A stretch of DNA of 64,000 bases from Prostheceraeus crozeri (lineage: Eukaryota > Platyhelminthes > Polycladida > Euryleptidae). Below the pieces are notes generated by a model. It made no database searches, had not been told where the DNA came from, and was given only the letters and a program-made list of their open reading frames with translations. The DNA is taken from positions 72,501 through 136,500 of the forward strand of contig CAJQUW010011313.1 in assembly GCA_907163375.1 (NCBI GenBank). The letters run 5' to 3'. The translations under genes and the position numbers were made by a program. Numbering within the stretch: position 1 is the stretch's first letter; the number at the start of each line of letters is the position of its first letter. Shown here one piece after another: positions 12,496-25,939 of this stretch.

Positions 12496-13540
12496 TAACT
12501 TTGTCATAATAGCCTATATATGAAAGTATTCCTCAAGATAGCAATAATTTAAGCGAGATACTTTTCTGATGACACTGTGAATTTACTCGCTTGAAACTAT
12601 CCAAGCACTTTTTGATGCGAACACTACATTTCACGTAGCTGTGCATTGATATTAGCCCAGATAAATTTGATGAACACTTTCATTTAGAGATGACACCAAC
12701 CATAGCAACCGTACTATTCTTATAATTGCTTAAGTAAAAACGAAGTCGATTGACGGAGCATCAATTTTATGGTCTTCAAACTATCTTTAGATATCTCAAT
12801 TCAGCATCTAAATGAGGAAATTGTTGGACATCTGTGTAATTCGCATAGTCACATTAAGAGACGTAACAATGCGCTAAATATAAATTGCAAGTAGACACTT
12901 GCGTGTCGAAGAAGGAAAATGTCACGGAAAATCCTTAGTTTTAAATGAGAGACGAAAATCGCTGCTTACCTTTATCATCAAAATACCTGAGGTATGATCA
13001 CAAACTAAGACGAAAACGTAGAAAATTATTTCTAACATGCTTGCAATCGCTTTTTCATCTCAAAAAGATTTGAAATAGTATTTGTTCTATCTGCCATTGA
13101 GTTGCAAGCATCAGTTACAAATCTCACATTAGCACCGTGCTGTCTATCGGACAATACACATAAAAACACAGAAGTCAGTAAGAAGAAGAAGAATACAGTA
13201 ACATTGCGCATGATTTGAAAATTTGAAGGCATTTTCACTGATTGAGCATTTGAATGTTATATTGCATTTACCAGACTAAAGCCTTGTTCACGTTCTTCAA
13301 TCGGTGTCGTGTCATATTTCTACATGCTGTTATAACTCATTGGGAGTGTCAGCAGTGATTGTATAATCAGAGTAGTCATTTACCGACGAATTATTTCCGA
13401 AATACTACACAGGGCTTCAGGAGCAGTTCTTTCTACGAATTCTGAAGATATACGAAAATGTTTGCTAATTTTTGTGAGGAACAGCTGATTGACGATAAAT
13501 TCTTATTGTCTTCAATTGGGAGGATTATTCAGTAGACATC

Positions 13541-13768
13541 AGCATTCTGTCAATAATAATAAGATTATGACCTGTCGATATCACTTGGAGATGAATACTG
13601 CCTTACTTCACTCGCATTCCTCATGTACCGTCAGCGTTATAGAAGGTGCGAGCTCGTCTCCACCGCGGACTTCGATTCGATTCCTGCGTCGGGCGAGTGT
13701 GGTCGGGGAATCAGGTGCGTTGGTGTCTTTTATTGAATTTATAGTTAAAATTCTCTTTAGATATTCAA
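13541..13768 (+). mobile_element. SINE-like family B, copy 1
   Basis: Matches 55968-56194 along about 225 bases. A tRNA-like promoter lies in the middle: GAAGGTGCGAGCTCGTCTCC, then a B box TTCGATTCGATTCCT near 13671-13685, then GGCGAGTG and GGTCGGGGAATCA. The conserved block upstream of the tRNA-like part (TCTGTCAATAATAATA, CTGTCGATATCACTT, CACTCGCATTCC) is about 95 bases. That is more than a simple tRNA-headed SINE would show. Confidence 0.75.
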
Positions 13769-16700
13769 TAAACTGCGATAGACAGTTGTTGTTAGATTTC
13801 AATGTGTGAAATTAATTTAAACAAGTCGATTAAAGCTGTCTGTCAATGACGTCAACTCACAATCGATCGGATATATTTTCTCCTAACATTAAATGATAAC
13901 AGCGATTCCTCAAATTCAAAATCAACACATTTATCAAAGGGAATTGAAAGGTCATATTTTCGTCTTTCAACTGATAAGGTATCAACAATCAACAGTAGAA
14001 TTAATGAGTTTCCAAGTCGAATGGAAGGAGATATTTACTGAAATAATGCTCGCCAGACGGAAGTAAATAACTAAGTGTGAACAGAGATTCGATGGGAGTG
14101 AACGGATTAAAAACAAGCGTTTCAATATTTTACCAATCTTTCTCTAAAGTTTGCTAATCTGTTGCCTGAATCGATGATTCAAAGAAATTCATTGTCAAAA
14201 ATTACAGCTGTGTGTATTAATTCGCATCAAGGAAATTAATCAGAAATAAGACTGAAAAATCTTTCAGATTCACCATTGAAAGTCTTCCATTCTAGATACG
14301 GTATATAAATAGCATAGTAAATGAATTTTCTCGGTTATTTTAAAGCGATACCTTACACAAACTGCTGGCGTTCCGTATATGATCGCAATTTAAAAGTAGT
14401 ATTTGAAAAGATAGTGCTAGTGGAACAACAAAATGTTTCATTATCAGAATATACGTGTATGTCAATCGATATATCGAATATGCAACAAAGCCTATATAGG
14501 GCTTTTAAAGATAGCGTTTACTGATTAAAACTACAAGGTAGCAATTTTAGGGGGAATACCAGTTTTACTTTGGTGAATACTCTCTTTTAACGCTTGCGAG
14601 CATCCTCTTCACAATAGTACATTGGGTATTGTCCAACAGTTGATACTCAACTCGCAGTCTGTGATTCACAACTCTGATATTCATCCACTTCAACGTCATT
14701 CCACTAAGAAGTCTTGAGCAGTTCTAGAAGATACTTTCTGGAAGATGCATTCTTCCAGCAACATTTTCGGGTATCATGTGTTGACCTTAAGAACTTTTCA
14801 TTTTCAATAGAATTAATATTTTCTTTTTTGCGTGTTTTAAGGTTCCAAAGAAAACACGAAGCCATAATAGGTGCTAGAAACCTGAGCAATCTTCTTTAAC
14901 TGACAACTCGCACGAGATAAGGTCGATTAACTTCCTAAAATGGTCTATCACTACAATTTGCTGTCTACTGAGGTGAGGCTTACCTATTGAGACTACAAAC
15001 ACAATTATTAAATACTTTCAGGTGAAAGTACCGTCAGAAAATCAGAATCCAACCAGTGATGCTTAATCATCCCAACAAATTCACAGGAGGAATGCTTCTT
15101 ACAGATAGGAGGAATTAAAACTGCCAATATCAGGTGAAAGTGTGAGAAAAGTATCTCTGGAAACATTTTAATGAGGAAACAAAAAAGAAATTGATTGCTT
15201 TGACTCCCAGAGAATGCAGGAAAAAATCTCCATGTTGACATTTCCTGTTTCCTTGAAAAGAAAGTTAATAGTTCTGTGCAAAGTGCACTTTCCGTGACTT
15301 TCCCTTGGCATGATTTCAGCTCGATGTTTACATACTCTGACGAGTATCTTAACAAGTTAAGGTCAATGACATCAAAAGGAACAGCGAAATTACTAATTAC
15401 AGAGCTGATAAATAAATTCCGCGTAACAGACATGATTTCAATATCTAGGACAGAATATCTTTACTTATAGTTGCAACAGTTTACATGCAATATCCGGAGA
15501 TAAAATTTCATTGAATAATAGTGAACGATAATGTATCACATCGGTGTCCTTAGCCAGGTAACCTTAAAGGATATAATAAGAGGTGATTAACATAAAAGTT
15601 ATGCGGATAAGAGTATACCACAGTTAAATAAAGTAAATCTATTGATAAATCGATGTGCTGTCGGTGTCCATATAAATGGAAGTCTCCACACAATTGAGAT
15701 AAAGACAATTCGACTTTTAGACAAACAGCTCTTTAAAGTTTAAATCAATTTTTATCAAAGTAACATCATTCTCCATTGCACATTATACTCATTAAAATAA
15801 CTCACGAGAAATTTTTGCTTGTCAAATGCAATTTTTGTTCTATCATGAACATTCGCTCTGTCCAAGGAGGGTGTAAAATTGAAGAACTACAGAGCTCTTA
15901 TTGTGTTGTCATCAATAGTATAATAGATACTTCTCTGTAGAATTTCGCTTTGATATCAAAATAATTGTCATGACTGTTAGTGCAACTACTAATAGACACT
16001 GTCGCTAAAAGAAGCGACAAACTATTGCGCAGTTAACTAGTACTAGGAAACCATGATACTGAGATCCGATTTTCACATCAGCTGAGAAAGATCGTAATTT
16101 GTGTATTGTAATTCCAATAAATATCTCGATATAGGATTATAACGAGGAAATGCACGAGGCGATGTAAAATGCACACTTTATTGAATGAATATCATGATAA
16201 AGCGAAGAAGTTGCCTCATATAATTCCTTGTCGCTGGCAGCAAATGAGAATCGTGATGAAGCAGAAATGAAACACTTCGATACAATTCAGCCATCCTAGA
16301 TTTTATGAGAAAAACTGACGGAAAATGTTTTCAGAAGAGTCAAAGTAGTTGGTAGTAGATGAGATCAAATGAGTAGCTAGACGATGTACTGTCGCCGAAT
16401 CTGGATTGTTCATGGCGACAGTTTTGAATAATAAACCAGACATCTCATGACACTTCTCTCAATTTAATTGAAACGGAAATCTGTTTTGAGAGACGTTTCA
16501 GCTTGTATGTTTCGCAATCAAAACACGATTAATAAGAACGACTGTCTTCAAACGAGAATTAAATTTGTGGATAAAAGACTGTAGTAGTGAAAGTACTTTT
16601 GGTTGTGATGAGATTCATGAGAAAAACTAATGCCAATCGGACAAATCTCGAGATTTCAATAAACAAGTTACCAGCAACTCTGCCTTTGCAGAATCATCAG

Positions 16701-19700
16701 GAAGTTGTTTGGAATTCAATCTGTTATCCAGGAAACATTTTAAAATGATCGTAATCCGTAAGATTTTGAGTGACATGTTTAGTTTAGATTTGCAAATATT
16801 GAATTCTTTCAAACAAATAACATTATCGATATTTCTTCCAATTGGTTAAAGGAAGCATGCAGAAATCTCACGAAGAAAAAGGCTTATTCATCGCGTGGAA
16901 AACTCATAGGTTAGAGAATGTTATACAAGAATGTCTTATTCAAATCCTGTTAAACGAATAAACTATTTTCCAACTCTATGAACTTTCAGAGCTTTCCTTA
17001 ATCTATTAGAAGCCAGCCTTCATTTCTAAAAGTTTCTCTTTTCTCTTTTATTCGCTTAACATACAGATTTATAGAATCTCAACGAATGTAAACACTACAA
17101 ATCATATATTTCGGAGCTTATAAAGAAAGATCATTATAATCTCTAAATACAAGGCAAAAAGAGCATCGATTGAGAGCAGGAATTATACCTTATGGTGAGA
17201 TTTGAACATTACTCGGTTGTTTGATGAATATATATAAAGTTGGATAACCTGTGAAAATACATGCGTAGATATCATTTCACATTATTATGTACTTCACATG
17301 TGCTGCATGCACTTGACGCAAATACTTGTTTTGTATCTGTCACATAAATATTCTAACGATCCAATTACATGTTCTCGCTATTATTGTAAATCTCGTAGCA
17401 GTAACGTTCATTGATAGTTGTAGCCTCATTCTAATCTACGACTAAAAGAACAACGACATGGGAACTGATATACGAAACCCTAACACGATCTGTTTTGATT
17501 TTTTTGTCGTTCGACCCGCATTGATACAACGCAAGACTTGTTAACAACACGGTTTCTTAGTTGTGGACCTCTACATGAGGCAATCCTCCCCTAAGATTCG
17601 TTTTCCCGAATGTTATTCATGATTGCTAATGTTCGCAATGACAAATTGGAGCTTCTGATATTTGCTACAGTTTGGCAGGTCTGATCTTCAGAAATCTGTC
17701 TGATGACTCATGTTAAGTCTTACTTGGCCACGATCAATGTGTACTATTCTCTCGCGGAGCGACAATAATCTCTGACAAACGTTGACCATGTCGGTGCCCG
17801 GGAGGGGGCATCTGCCTGCCCACCATTTCATCGCTTATTCCAAAAAAAACTACTGCAATTAACTTAAAAAATATCTGAATACTTCAAAGTGTCATCTGTA
17901 ACTGAATCATGTCAGAAAGTGAAAATTCAAAATTTGAAGAGTGAATTGAAAGAAATGAAGATCTCATGTTATTCAAAATTCTAACAGCTATTTCTTTTGT
18001 GTGTCAACATTTCTCAGCTGACAGTCAAAGACAAGACCTCGTCACAATGGATTGCTCGTCATCAGGTTTTTCAAGTGATAGGATCTAAGAAAATTATGCA
18101 TAATGAAATTAAAAGTGCGCAATAATGGCTAGACTCTGTAACATGATAATTAAGAGCATGACTTTGCATTCTTGCGGTTGGAATTTCCAGACCTTGAAGA
18201 TCACTCGATCCTGAAGATATCATCAGAAATCGGTAAGAGAAGCATCCGTACCGAAAACTTTGTTGAAAAAGAATTCTGTCATTTCTTAGAAACTGTACTT
18301 TAAAGATGTGAAAAATTGTGCCAAATTTAGTTATGTGATAAATGCTTAATTTTGTGTATTGTGTTTTCCCATTGCCGAACTCAATTGAGTGATCCGTCCC
18401 GACCTATAATTATAATGTAATATAATGGTTCACTAGTTGCGGAACGACAAAATTTTCTGTGATAATTAAATATTTTGATACTGAAATTCGCCGCAAGTTG
18501 GCTCCTTTATATGCATGTACTTCAATCAATGACATCTCGCTCGTAACTTCGATGTTTTGTAGGAACACCACATTTCCTTTAAAACCGTTTTGCTCATTAG
18601 AACCTTCATCTCGTAGGCTTTGAGGAACTAACTAGCTAGTCATATTGCGTAATTGTGTTTGTTGCTTTGTTCAACTTTTCTGTTTCAAGTATAAATTGAA
18701 ATTAGGTTCCTACTGCTATTTTCCTGCTGTATATTTTTGACTTATCCTCGCTTACTCAATGATGATTATAGTTACAAAACATGTAATTTCTGAAAACATT
18801 GCCCAGTTTTCAACAAGGCACTCATCTCTATGCTTGCAAGACTGACTTACTCACTTACCCTTCGCTTATTGTCTCTTCTTCCCCGGGTTCGAGGGTTGGA
18901 CAAGCGTTTGCAAGAACGAAATTCTTCTTCGTAATAATTAATGCCTTATCGGTCTACAGGTCCAACTCGCATAAAGCTGAGAACCAATTATCAACAGGCT
19001 TCAGATCTCTGAACTAACTTCAATTTAATCAGACACGAAAGATTGATTTTTTTTGTGTCCTTCAACTTATTGTATAACTTCATTTACGTTCACAGCTGTA
19101 TGGTGAAAATTAAATTCTGAAATTCTCTGGGATATCAAAAATGAATACATTTTCCTGCTTTGTTTCCCTGATAGATGTCGGAAGTTCTGCAAGTCAGCAA
19201 GGAAATGACTCCTTTCATTTATTGATATAGATTTCCAACTCAATCTAGGCATGATCTACGAAGGTCATCAAATCTCTATCCAACTTGGAATCACACTATC
19301 TAATGTCGAAATGTATTAGAGAAAAATTGAATGGAATAATTTGGCATGACGTTCATATTTTCTCTTGATTATAGGACTGAGAAATTACAGCTGCCAATAA
19401 AATTTGAAAGTAAGGGTTACACCAAAATAATTGATGTTAAATTTTTGTCAACAAATTAATGTCAATTAAGCAACTTAGAATTTTTCCATAACACAACAAA
19501 GCAGTGTGAACATTCTACAAGACTAACGTGTTTGTCCAACACGTGGCCGGTGTTTTGACATATGGCTATACATATTCTATAGGAATAATCATTTTCACGT
19601 CGAACATTTGCAAGAGTAGCTGTAAAGTTAGAGAGAAACATGCTGAAATTGCGATTTTTCAATTACTGATAAATCTATTATAATTAATGTTGTAAAACAA

Positions 19701-19803
19701 ATGGTTTTTTTCGTCCAGCATTACATGACGTTTTAAATAACATGCATGTTCATTTGCAAACCCCATTTGCAACATCATTAGAGCGACAGGTTACTCTCTT
19801 ATT

Positions 19804-19885
19804 CAAAAAAATAAAATGAAGCTTTATCGTCACTATTCCCCCTACCAGAGGTTTGGACGGTGCTGACATTATCAGACTTTTCTGG
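19804..19885 (-). mobile_element. SINE family A, copy 2, 3' part only
   Basis: On the minus strand it reads CCAGAAAAGTCTGA, TGTCAGCACCGTCC, GGGGGAATAGTGACGATAAA and GCTTCATTTTATTTTTTT. It therefore shows the family's 3' tail and poly-A/T end without the tRNA head, the usual 5' truncation of retroposed copies. Confidence 0.8.
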
Positions 19886-20789
19886 CAAGAGTAATTTATG
19901 TAAATTTCAATCAATGTTTTCACATGATTATATATTTCAGTAAATTTATTTTTGCATAACCAATTTTCGTGCTAAAACAATCCACGCATCGCATGATTGC
20001 TGTGATTGCTGATGTTGGATTAATTATAGAAAACTGCTGTTAAATTAAAAAGTATTTAGAAGTAAGCCCTTATCACAATTTCTGATTTTCGAAATCCTGT
20101 GCGTTTTGATTCTATCGAATAAATGCAATCACAAAATCAAATGTGTGATTGCGGTCAGCAGGAAACGAAAGTCGGTTATTTACACGTTTGAACCCGAAAG
20201 CAAGAATTAATTCCAATTTCAGAACAATGTATCACTGAAGCAATCTTATGACATAATCAATATTCGTGATACACTGAACAATCAGAGACGATTAATTCTT
20301 CCAAATTAAGCCTCACGCTCTTAGAACCAATTGTTGCGTAAATGTCGGAGTTTTGACAATCAAATAGATGAATGACTGTGACATAGCTTTCGATAGGTTT
20401 GTAAACATAGCTGAACGTCTGTTGAACACTTTGTCTGGATTATCGGTGTCCCAGGAATGGTTACAGTTCAAGACAGTTCATGATTTCATGCGATGGGAGA
20501 AGCGGTGTTACATGCCAGATGTTGTGAACATTTCAAACCGCTTTTTACAATTGCATGCAGTCAACTGAGATGGCGTTTATTTATAATAGCTAATCATTTT
20601 CCCAAATGGACTGACAAACGAGCCTGGACGAGACATTACGCATTATCAAAGGACCGTGTCCCGGTCCATACGAACGAATTTAACTGTGTCCACTGAAATA
20701 TCACACAAATCACAGTTCAATTAGGAACCGCTTACATAGGACCTTGTCCTCTATCCTACAAACGGCCGCGGCTCGTAAATTTAAGATGA

Positions 20790-20880
20790 GCGATCCTACC
20801 CGAAAGTCGAACCTAACCCACCCCGATATCCGACAGTTTGGGTTCGGGTAGGACAATTTTGAAGTTGGGTCAGATTATCC
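20790..20880. repeat. GC-rich inverted repeat with TACCCGAA
   Basis: TCCTACCCGAA at 20794-20804 and its reverse complement at 20843-20853 frame AACCTAACCCACCCCG. The stretch stands out from AT-rich surroundings and looks like the end of some transposon, but no matching far end was found. Confidence 0.5.
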
Positions 20881-22036
20881 CTGTTACAGAAACCACAGAA
20901 GCCCGGAACTCTGGGTTTTCAAGTTTGAGGACACAGACTTTGGAAATCTGTTAGAGCTTTAAGAGTATCTTTTCTCGAAAGATTGGAAGAATTCGTTCTC
21001 ATATCTTAGGCAATGGGATGTGCAATTGAGTTGATTGATACTTCGACTTCATGGCTCAAATAATATAATGAGAGGAATTATTATTTCTTGCCTGTATATT
21101 ATCTGTTGCCACTGTTATTATGTCGCATAAACTTATTTCGAAGTTATTTGAGAAATATGTATGATTAAATGACAATGGCGCATTTTTACTTTATCTCTAA
21201 AAGAGTAAAAAGATTTTCAGATCAATGCTATGCCATAGGCCTACTATAAAGAGTTGTAGACAATTTCGAAGCTTTCCTTTCTTGAACAGCAAGTAATAAC
21301 ATAGCGTCCAGACATGCTTGGTACAAATGTGAAAGCTGGTACTACGGATGATGATCAATCATAGCTGCAAAGCAATTGGATGCTTATCTCTTTCAATAAT
21401 TCACGTCTTTTATCGCTTTGGCACCTATTAATTGGTTGCATTAAAAACACATACAGACCTACCAGCACTGATAAAACGGTTAGCATGCACTTAGTTAGTA
21501 AATAGTTAACAAATACTGATGCATCAGTAAATACACGTGTTTATTGTTTCATAGAATTTTCATTCCAGTTTACTCGTGCTTTACGGTTTTCAACTTTTCT
21601 AGAATTAGGCGGTCCAGTGCGTAACTTAGACAATTGTAGAAGCGTATAGCTTAATCTGAATACCCTTCTTGCCGACTATATCCGGTGTTTTAGGTCGACT
21701 TGAACGTGGAGCTCAGGGTAGATTGAGGTTTAGAATTACCGGGATCTCTATAACACAATCGTTTTGTGTTGATTTTGGCTGTCATAATATCATTTCTTAT
21801 CAGGTGCAGGTTGGCTTTTAGTTCAAGTCGAATTTCACACTTCACGGAACCCGACCTTTAATCTTCATTGCACATTTTAATGACTTTGTATGAAATTACA
21901 AGTATCTTAGTACTATTTTATCTGATATTTGTCATGAGACTCTTTTAGTAGAAAGAAATGGTACTACAGGTTTTTCCGTTTGTTAATATAAATCTGTCAG
22001 TTATTAACGGCGTTGTGCATTCATAATTGACGGTGA

Positions 22037-22573
22037 ATGTTATTGCTCGAGGAGGACATCGACCTCGACTTATTGATCACGAAATGCAGGAATGTATGTA
22101 TCACTGGAATTGTTGAGAATAATCTCACGCTGGAGCAAATCAATGCTGAGCTACGTCGGAGTCTCCCGTTCAAGCCACATGTTTCTGTCAGCACGTTACA
22201 CCGAGCACTAGATGCGCAGCTGATAACAAAGAAGATGGAGAGTGTCGCAGAACGCAATCGGCCTGACGTAAAAGATGTGCGAAGGTTACATGCGGAATGG
22301 TTGCTCGCTGAAGGAGATGCACAGGAGATTATCTACATAGATGAAGCAGGATACAATCTGTGGATCTCTCGAACAAGGGGTCGTGCACCACGAGAAGGAT
22401 TTGGAAGAGATGCGAGACCAGATGCTTCGACAGAATCACCAGATGCGACTGGTAACACTGGCTCAACTGTCCGAACAAAATCAACCCGAAATCACTGCTG
22501 CGGGTTGTCAAGCTTCCTGGAGAAAGCTACGTCAGCTGATTCCTCGATGTATTCGACAAGAAGATATTACTGA
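22037..22573 (+). pseudogene. IS630/Tc1-mariner-type transposase relic
   Basis: This is a 178-codon frame whose first two thirds look like the N-terminal and early catalytic part of an IS630/Tc1-mariner transposase. A helix-turn-helix region comes first (LTLEQINAELRRSL, then KPHVSVSTLHRALD). After it comes IIYIDEAGYNLWISRTRGRA, where the Asp of YIDE is the first acidic residue of the DDE triad. Just upstream another frame reads ARGGHRPRLIDHEM, the usual N-terminal motif of these proteins, so a frameshift lies near 22090-22100. After RTRGRAPR the homology stops; the rest of the frame (DARPDASTESPD onward) does not resemble a transposase. The second Asp and the last acidic residue are missing. 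Clear terminal inverted repeats were not found. It is a dead fragment. Confidence 0.8.
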
Positions 22574-23118
22574 CAATCATGCCTAGCTTTTTGTATAGTT
22601 TTTCATATAAATATACACCATATATTCTGGATAACTTGATTTTTTTTGGTATAATTAGAATTGAAAGCTCGGGCATTCTTTTGCTTTGATTAATTTTTAT
22701 ACAATAAAATCAATTTAACTTTTCGGCCATAATTTTTATTTGGGAGGATATAGGCTATAATTTCAAAATGAATATACTTAGAAAATTATGTAGGATAGTC
22801 ACAGTATTGTGCAATATGTCGCTAAACAATGGTAGATATCTCGATTGCGTAAGACCTGCCGTTTTTCATTGAGAAATGTCGATCTATTGAACGATGCCCG
22901 TTTAAATTTTTTTTTTATTTACGTTAATCAACGACAGATTCATACTAGCAAACGCAAAAACCTGTAAACACAAAGTCGGCCCGGTTAGGGTCTACTTTAA
23001 GGCTGAAGTTCTATCATTTGATGAGGATCTGACTCCGGCCATACCGATAGGGCTTCGGGACTCCGACTCCACATCATTGCATTAGTCTTGTTATAAATCA
23101 ACATGATTTAACAAAATG

Positions 23119-23290
23119 ATCTCCGTGGCACAGTGACTGAGTGCTTGGCCTGGCGATCTTTTGGTCCAGAGTTCGAGCCCCTAACGAGTTATTGGAAGTC
23201 GGCAGGAAGGCAATCCAGACTAAAAGTACCACAACGCTCCAGAAAAGTCTGATTGGGTGGGAGTAGTGACGCAAAAGCTTCATTTTCTCA
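23119..23290 (+). mobile_element. SINE family A, copy 3
   Basis: Head ATCTCCGTGGCACAGTGACT (A box) and GAGTTCGAGCCCC (B box), body AGGAAGGCAATCCAGACTAA and CACAACGCTCCAG, then AAAAGTCTGA. The stretch carrying the CAGCACCGTCC motif is missing here, and the copy passes straight to AGTAGTGACGCAAAAGCTTC. Confidence 0.88.
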
Positions 23291-24395
23291 TTCAATAAAA
23301 TGGAGATGAAAACATTTCTGTAAATGCGCCTTCAGCCGGAGCATTAAAAACGTTAGAATTCAGCAATTATCAACTTTTCTGTAAACGTGTACTTATATTG
23401 AAGAAATATTTGCATCAGCTAACTTCATTAACTTAAGTGAAGCTTTGCTTCAAACCCACACTATGTGATACATATTCTCTGATGAGACTTTCATCACTGT
23501 ATAAATAGAGACACTTAATGTGGTTAATGTGAATAGTTAAATAAACGCTGACACTGGAAGCGATGAATGTAACCTTCATGAAGTCTACTGCGACATTTAT
23601 GACGAACATGCTGAGATGCCACAAACCAATTGTGATATTCCAACTTGGGAATTATGGCAATATAATTGACAGTTTCTGTGAAGGAAACAAATAGGAAGAA
23701 TGCATGTGAGGATAACATGTAGAATTCTCAGCATTGAAGAGAAAATTCTAGAAAGCTCTTTGCAGTTGATGATGGGCGTCAAATTGGAGTCACAATGAAA
23801 CTGAAAATAATGCAATGACAATTGTCTCCACAAGAATGTGTCCTCTCCGCGCACATGAAAAAACTTTTGGATCTTTGAACAAATTGTTTAATTGGCTCAA
23901 ATCAGGAAACTTCGAAGAACAGCAATTCATTTGCTATTCTCATCCTTACAGGAAATTCAATGAAGGATACAGAAGATACCAACAAATAGAACATAGATAC
24001 CAACATTTGGAATAGAATCCAAATCATTGGAATGAACAACCTGTACATACTGGAATAAAATTTCTTAGACCAGCAATAAAAAATATATCTTAAAGCGAAA
24101 TAGCTCAAATAACTACGGTACAGTACCTGATTCTTAGTGATGAATATTGACGCAAATTAATTTTTTTTTAGTTGAGATCCTTCAAGATGTCCGCAGGCGC
24201 AAAATCAACAATATCAATCAATTTGATTATGAATCCTTGGTATGAATCCGCTCATCATAGAATTTCCTACGAAAGCTGAGATGATTGGAAAGAAGTTATT
24301 TAATTCGATTATTTTGAAGTCTGTGGATAATGATCGTTCACTAAATTAATATTAAAATATATTCAATAACGTTGCATGACAGCAAGGGCATAGGA

Positions 24396-24982
24396 CAGTG
24401 GTGGGCAACCAAGTTGGGATGGAGGGCCACAAGTAGTGGCCCACAAGAGGGCTCGCGGGCCACCAATTTCAAAAGGAAGAAATTCATTCATTGAGTACTT
24501 TTGTGCGTAATTTTAAGGACTACTGTACTATACATGTACATAGTGGTAGCACATGGCATGATTGTACTTGTAAATGTATGCAGCAGCAGTATATTCAATT
24601 AAACTGTTGTCTTTTAAGGAACTATATTTTGCACTCATTTTATTATTAAATGATGACTTTATTGGTAATATGATAATAAGCGCTCACGCAGGTGATGGCT
24701 ATGTTACCTACGTTCATACTAAGAAGATATTCATTGAGATTCAATGAGAAGATATTCATTGTGAACGGCACATGGCTTGAGCATTCGAATGAAAATTTTT
24801 GTGCCATCATATTGATCAATAAATCATTAGTTAATGCTTTTGTAAATTCTAAAGAAGATAAGCATCCAGCCTTTTAAAGGTCAAAGTCGGATACGGCCAA
24901 TTTCACATCACCGATTCAAATTATGTCCGCGAGGCACTTTGGATATGAGAATCGGTGGCGGGCCATGCGTTACCCACAACTG
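24396..24982. mobile_element. small hAT-like non-autonomous element, 587 bp
   Basis: Begins CAGTGGTGGGCAACC and ends GTTACCCACAACTG, an imperfect inverted terminal repeat. GC-rich subterminal stretches (GTGGCCCACAAG, GCGGGCCACC on the left; GGCGGGCCATGCG on the right) lie inside. The flanks GCATAGGA (24388-24395) and GTATAAGA (24983-24990) agree at 6 of 8 positions, which looks like a worn 8-bp hAT duplication. No transposase. Confidence 0.75.
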
Positions 24983-25939
24983 GTATAAGACAAGCAGACT
25001 GCATTAGCAGGAAATTTAGGATTAAACATATGCCAACATTGAATTGGAAATAGTTTTTCATGAAAAGTCTTCGGAAAATACACAAATTTGCAACATTCAG
25101 AATCCTTCCTTCACGTCTAAAAAGTGAAAGTCTCGTCATATTTCTACTGTTGAGGAATAAACATTTCAACATAAGACAGTTGCCATTAATACACCAACTG
25201 TTTCAACTTCGAAGCAACACATGAAAATAATTTACGCTTTTCAGCTGTAGAAGTGGAATGATGCGTCGGTTACTGAAAATACCGTTGGTTTGATCTATCG
25301 TTAAGGTTCTGTTGATTACTCTGTCTCTCGCAAATTTCATCCAAAGCAGAAGCAATCAATTGTATTTGTCCGTGCTAATGAGATCATAACCGTGGGAGTG
25401 TTTGCACACTAACTAAATGAGTTTGTAACAGAAAATAATAGAAAGACAAGGACTACAATATTGATGACAAGCTAAAGGCAGTTCAACATTTTCATCTAAA
25501 AGTGATGATAAAACAGTACTGAAACCGAGAAAATATGACAATCTACGCAGAGATCGCCTTCGAAAATTGTTACATTATGAAATTCAACAGTGCAGTTAAG
25601 AGGTACAATGCTACACATTTGTAGAAACTACAATCAATGAAACAATACGAAAGCCATGTCTGTTTATCTCGGGACGTCATGATATATCAAGGTATAAGAA
25701 CATTAGAACTACTGTTAAATATTTTAAGAGTGATTTTCCGTGTTACTTTTCATTAGAACTAGCTACTTTCCTTTCATCCACCTAAGACTGTTTCTCGCAT
25801 ACCCTAAAATATTTATATACTTAGTTGCTGCTAGCTTAGGAATGCTCTTATGGCTGAAATATTATGTTACCTTAAATCTGTTCCATAATTCTTTGATAAA
25901 ATCGTCTTTTACCGCTTTGCACAGCTAAGGCTTGAAAAT

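Noticed and set aside
15008-15433. 141-codon open frame on the minus strand
   Set aside because: No recognised motif, AT-driven composition with many Phe, Ile and Leu, and an overlapping plus-strand frame. Expected by chance in 64 kb.
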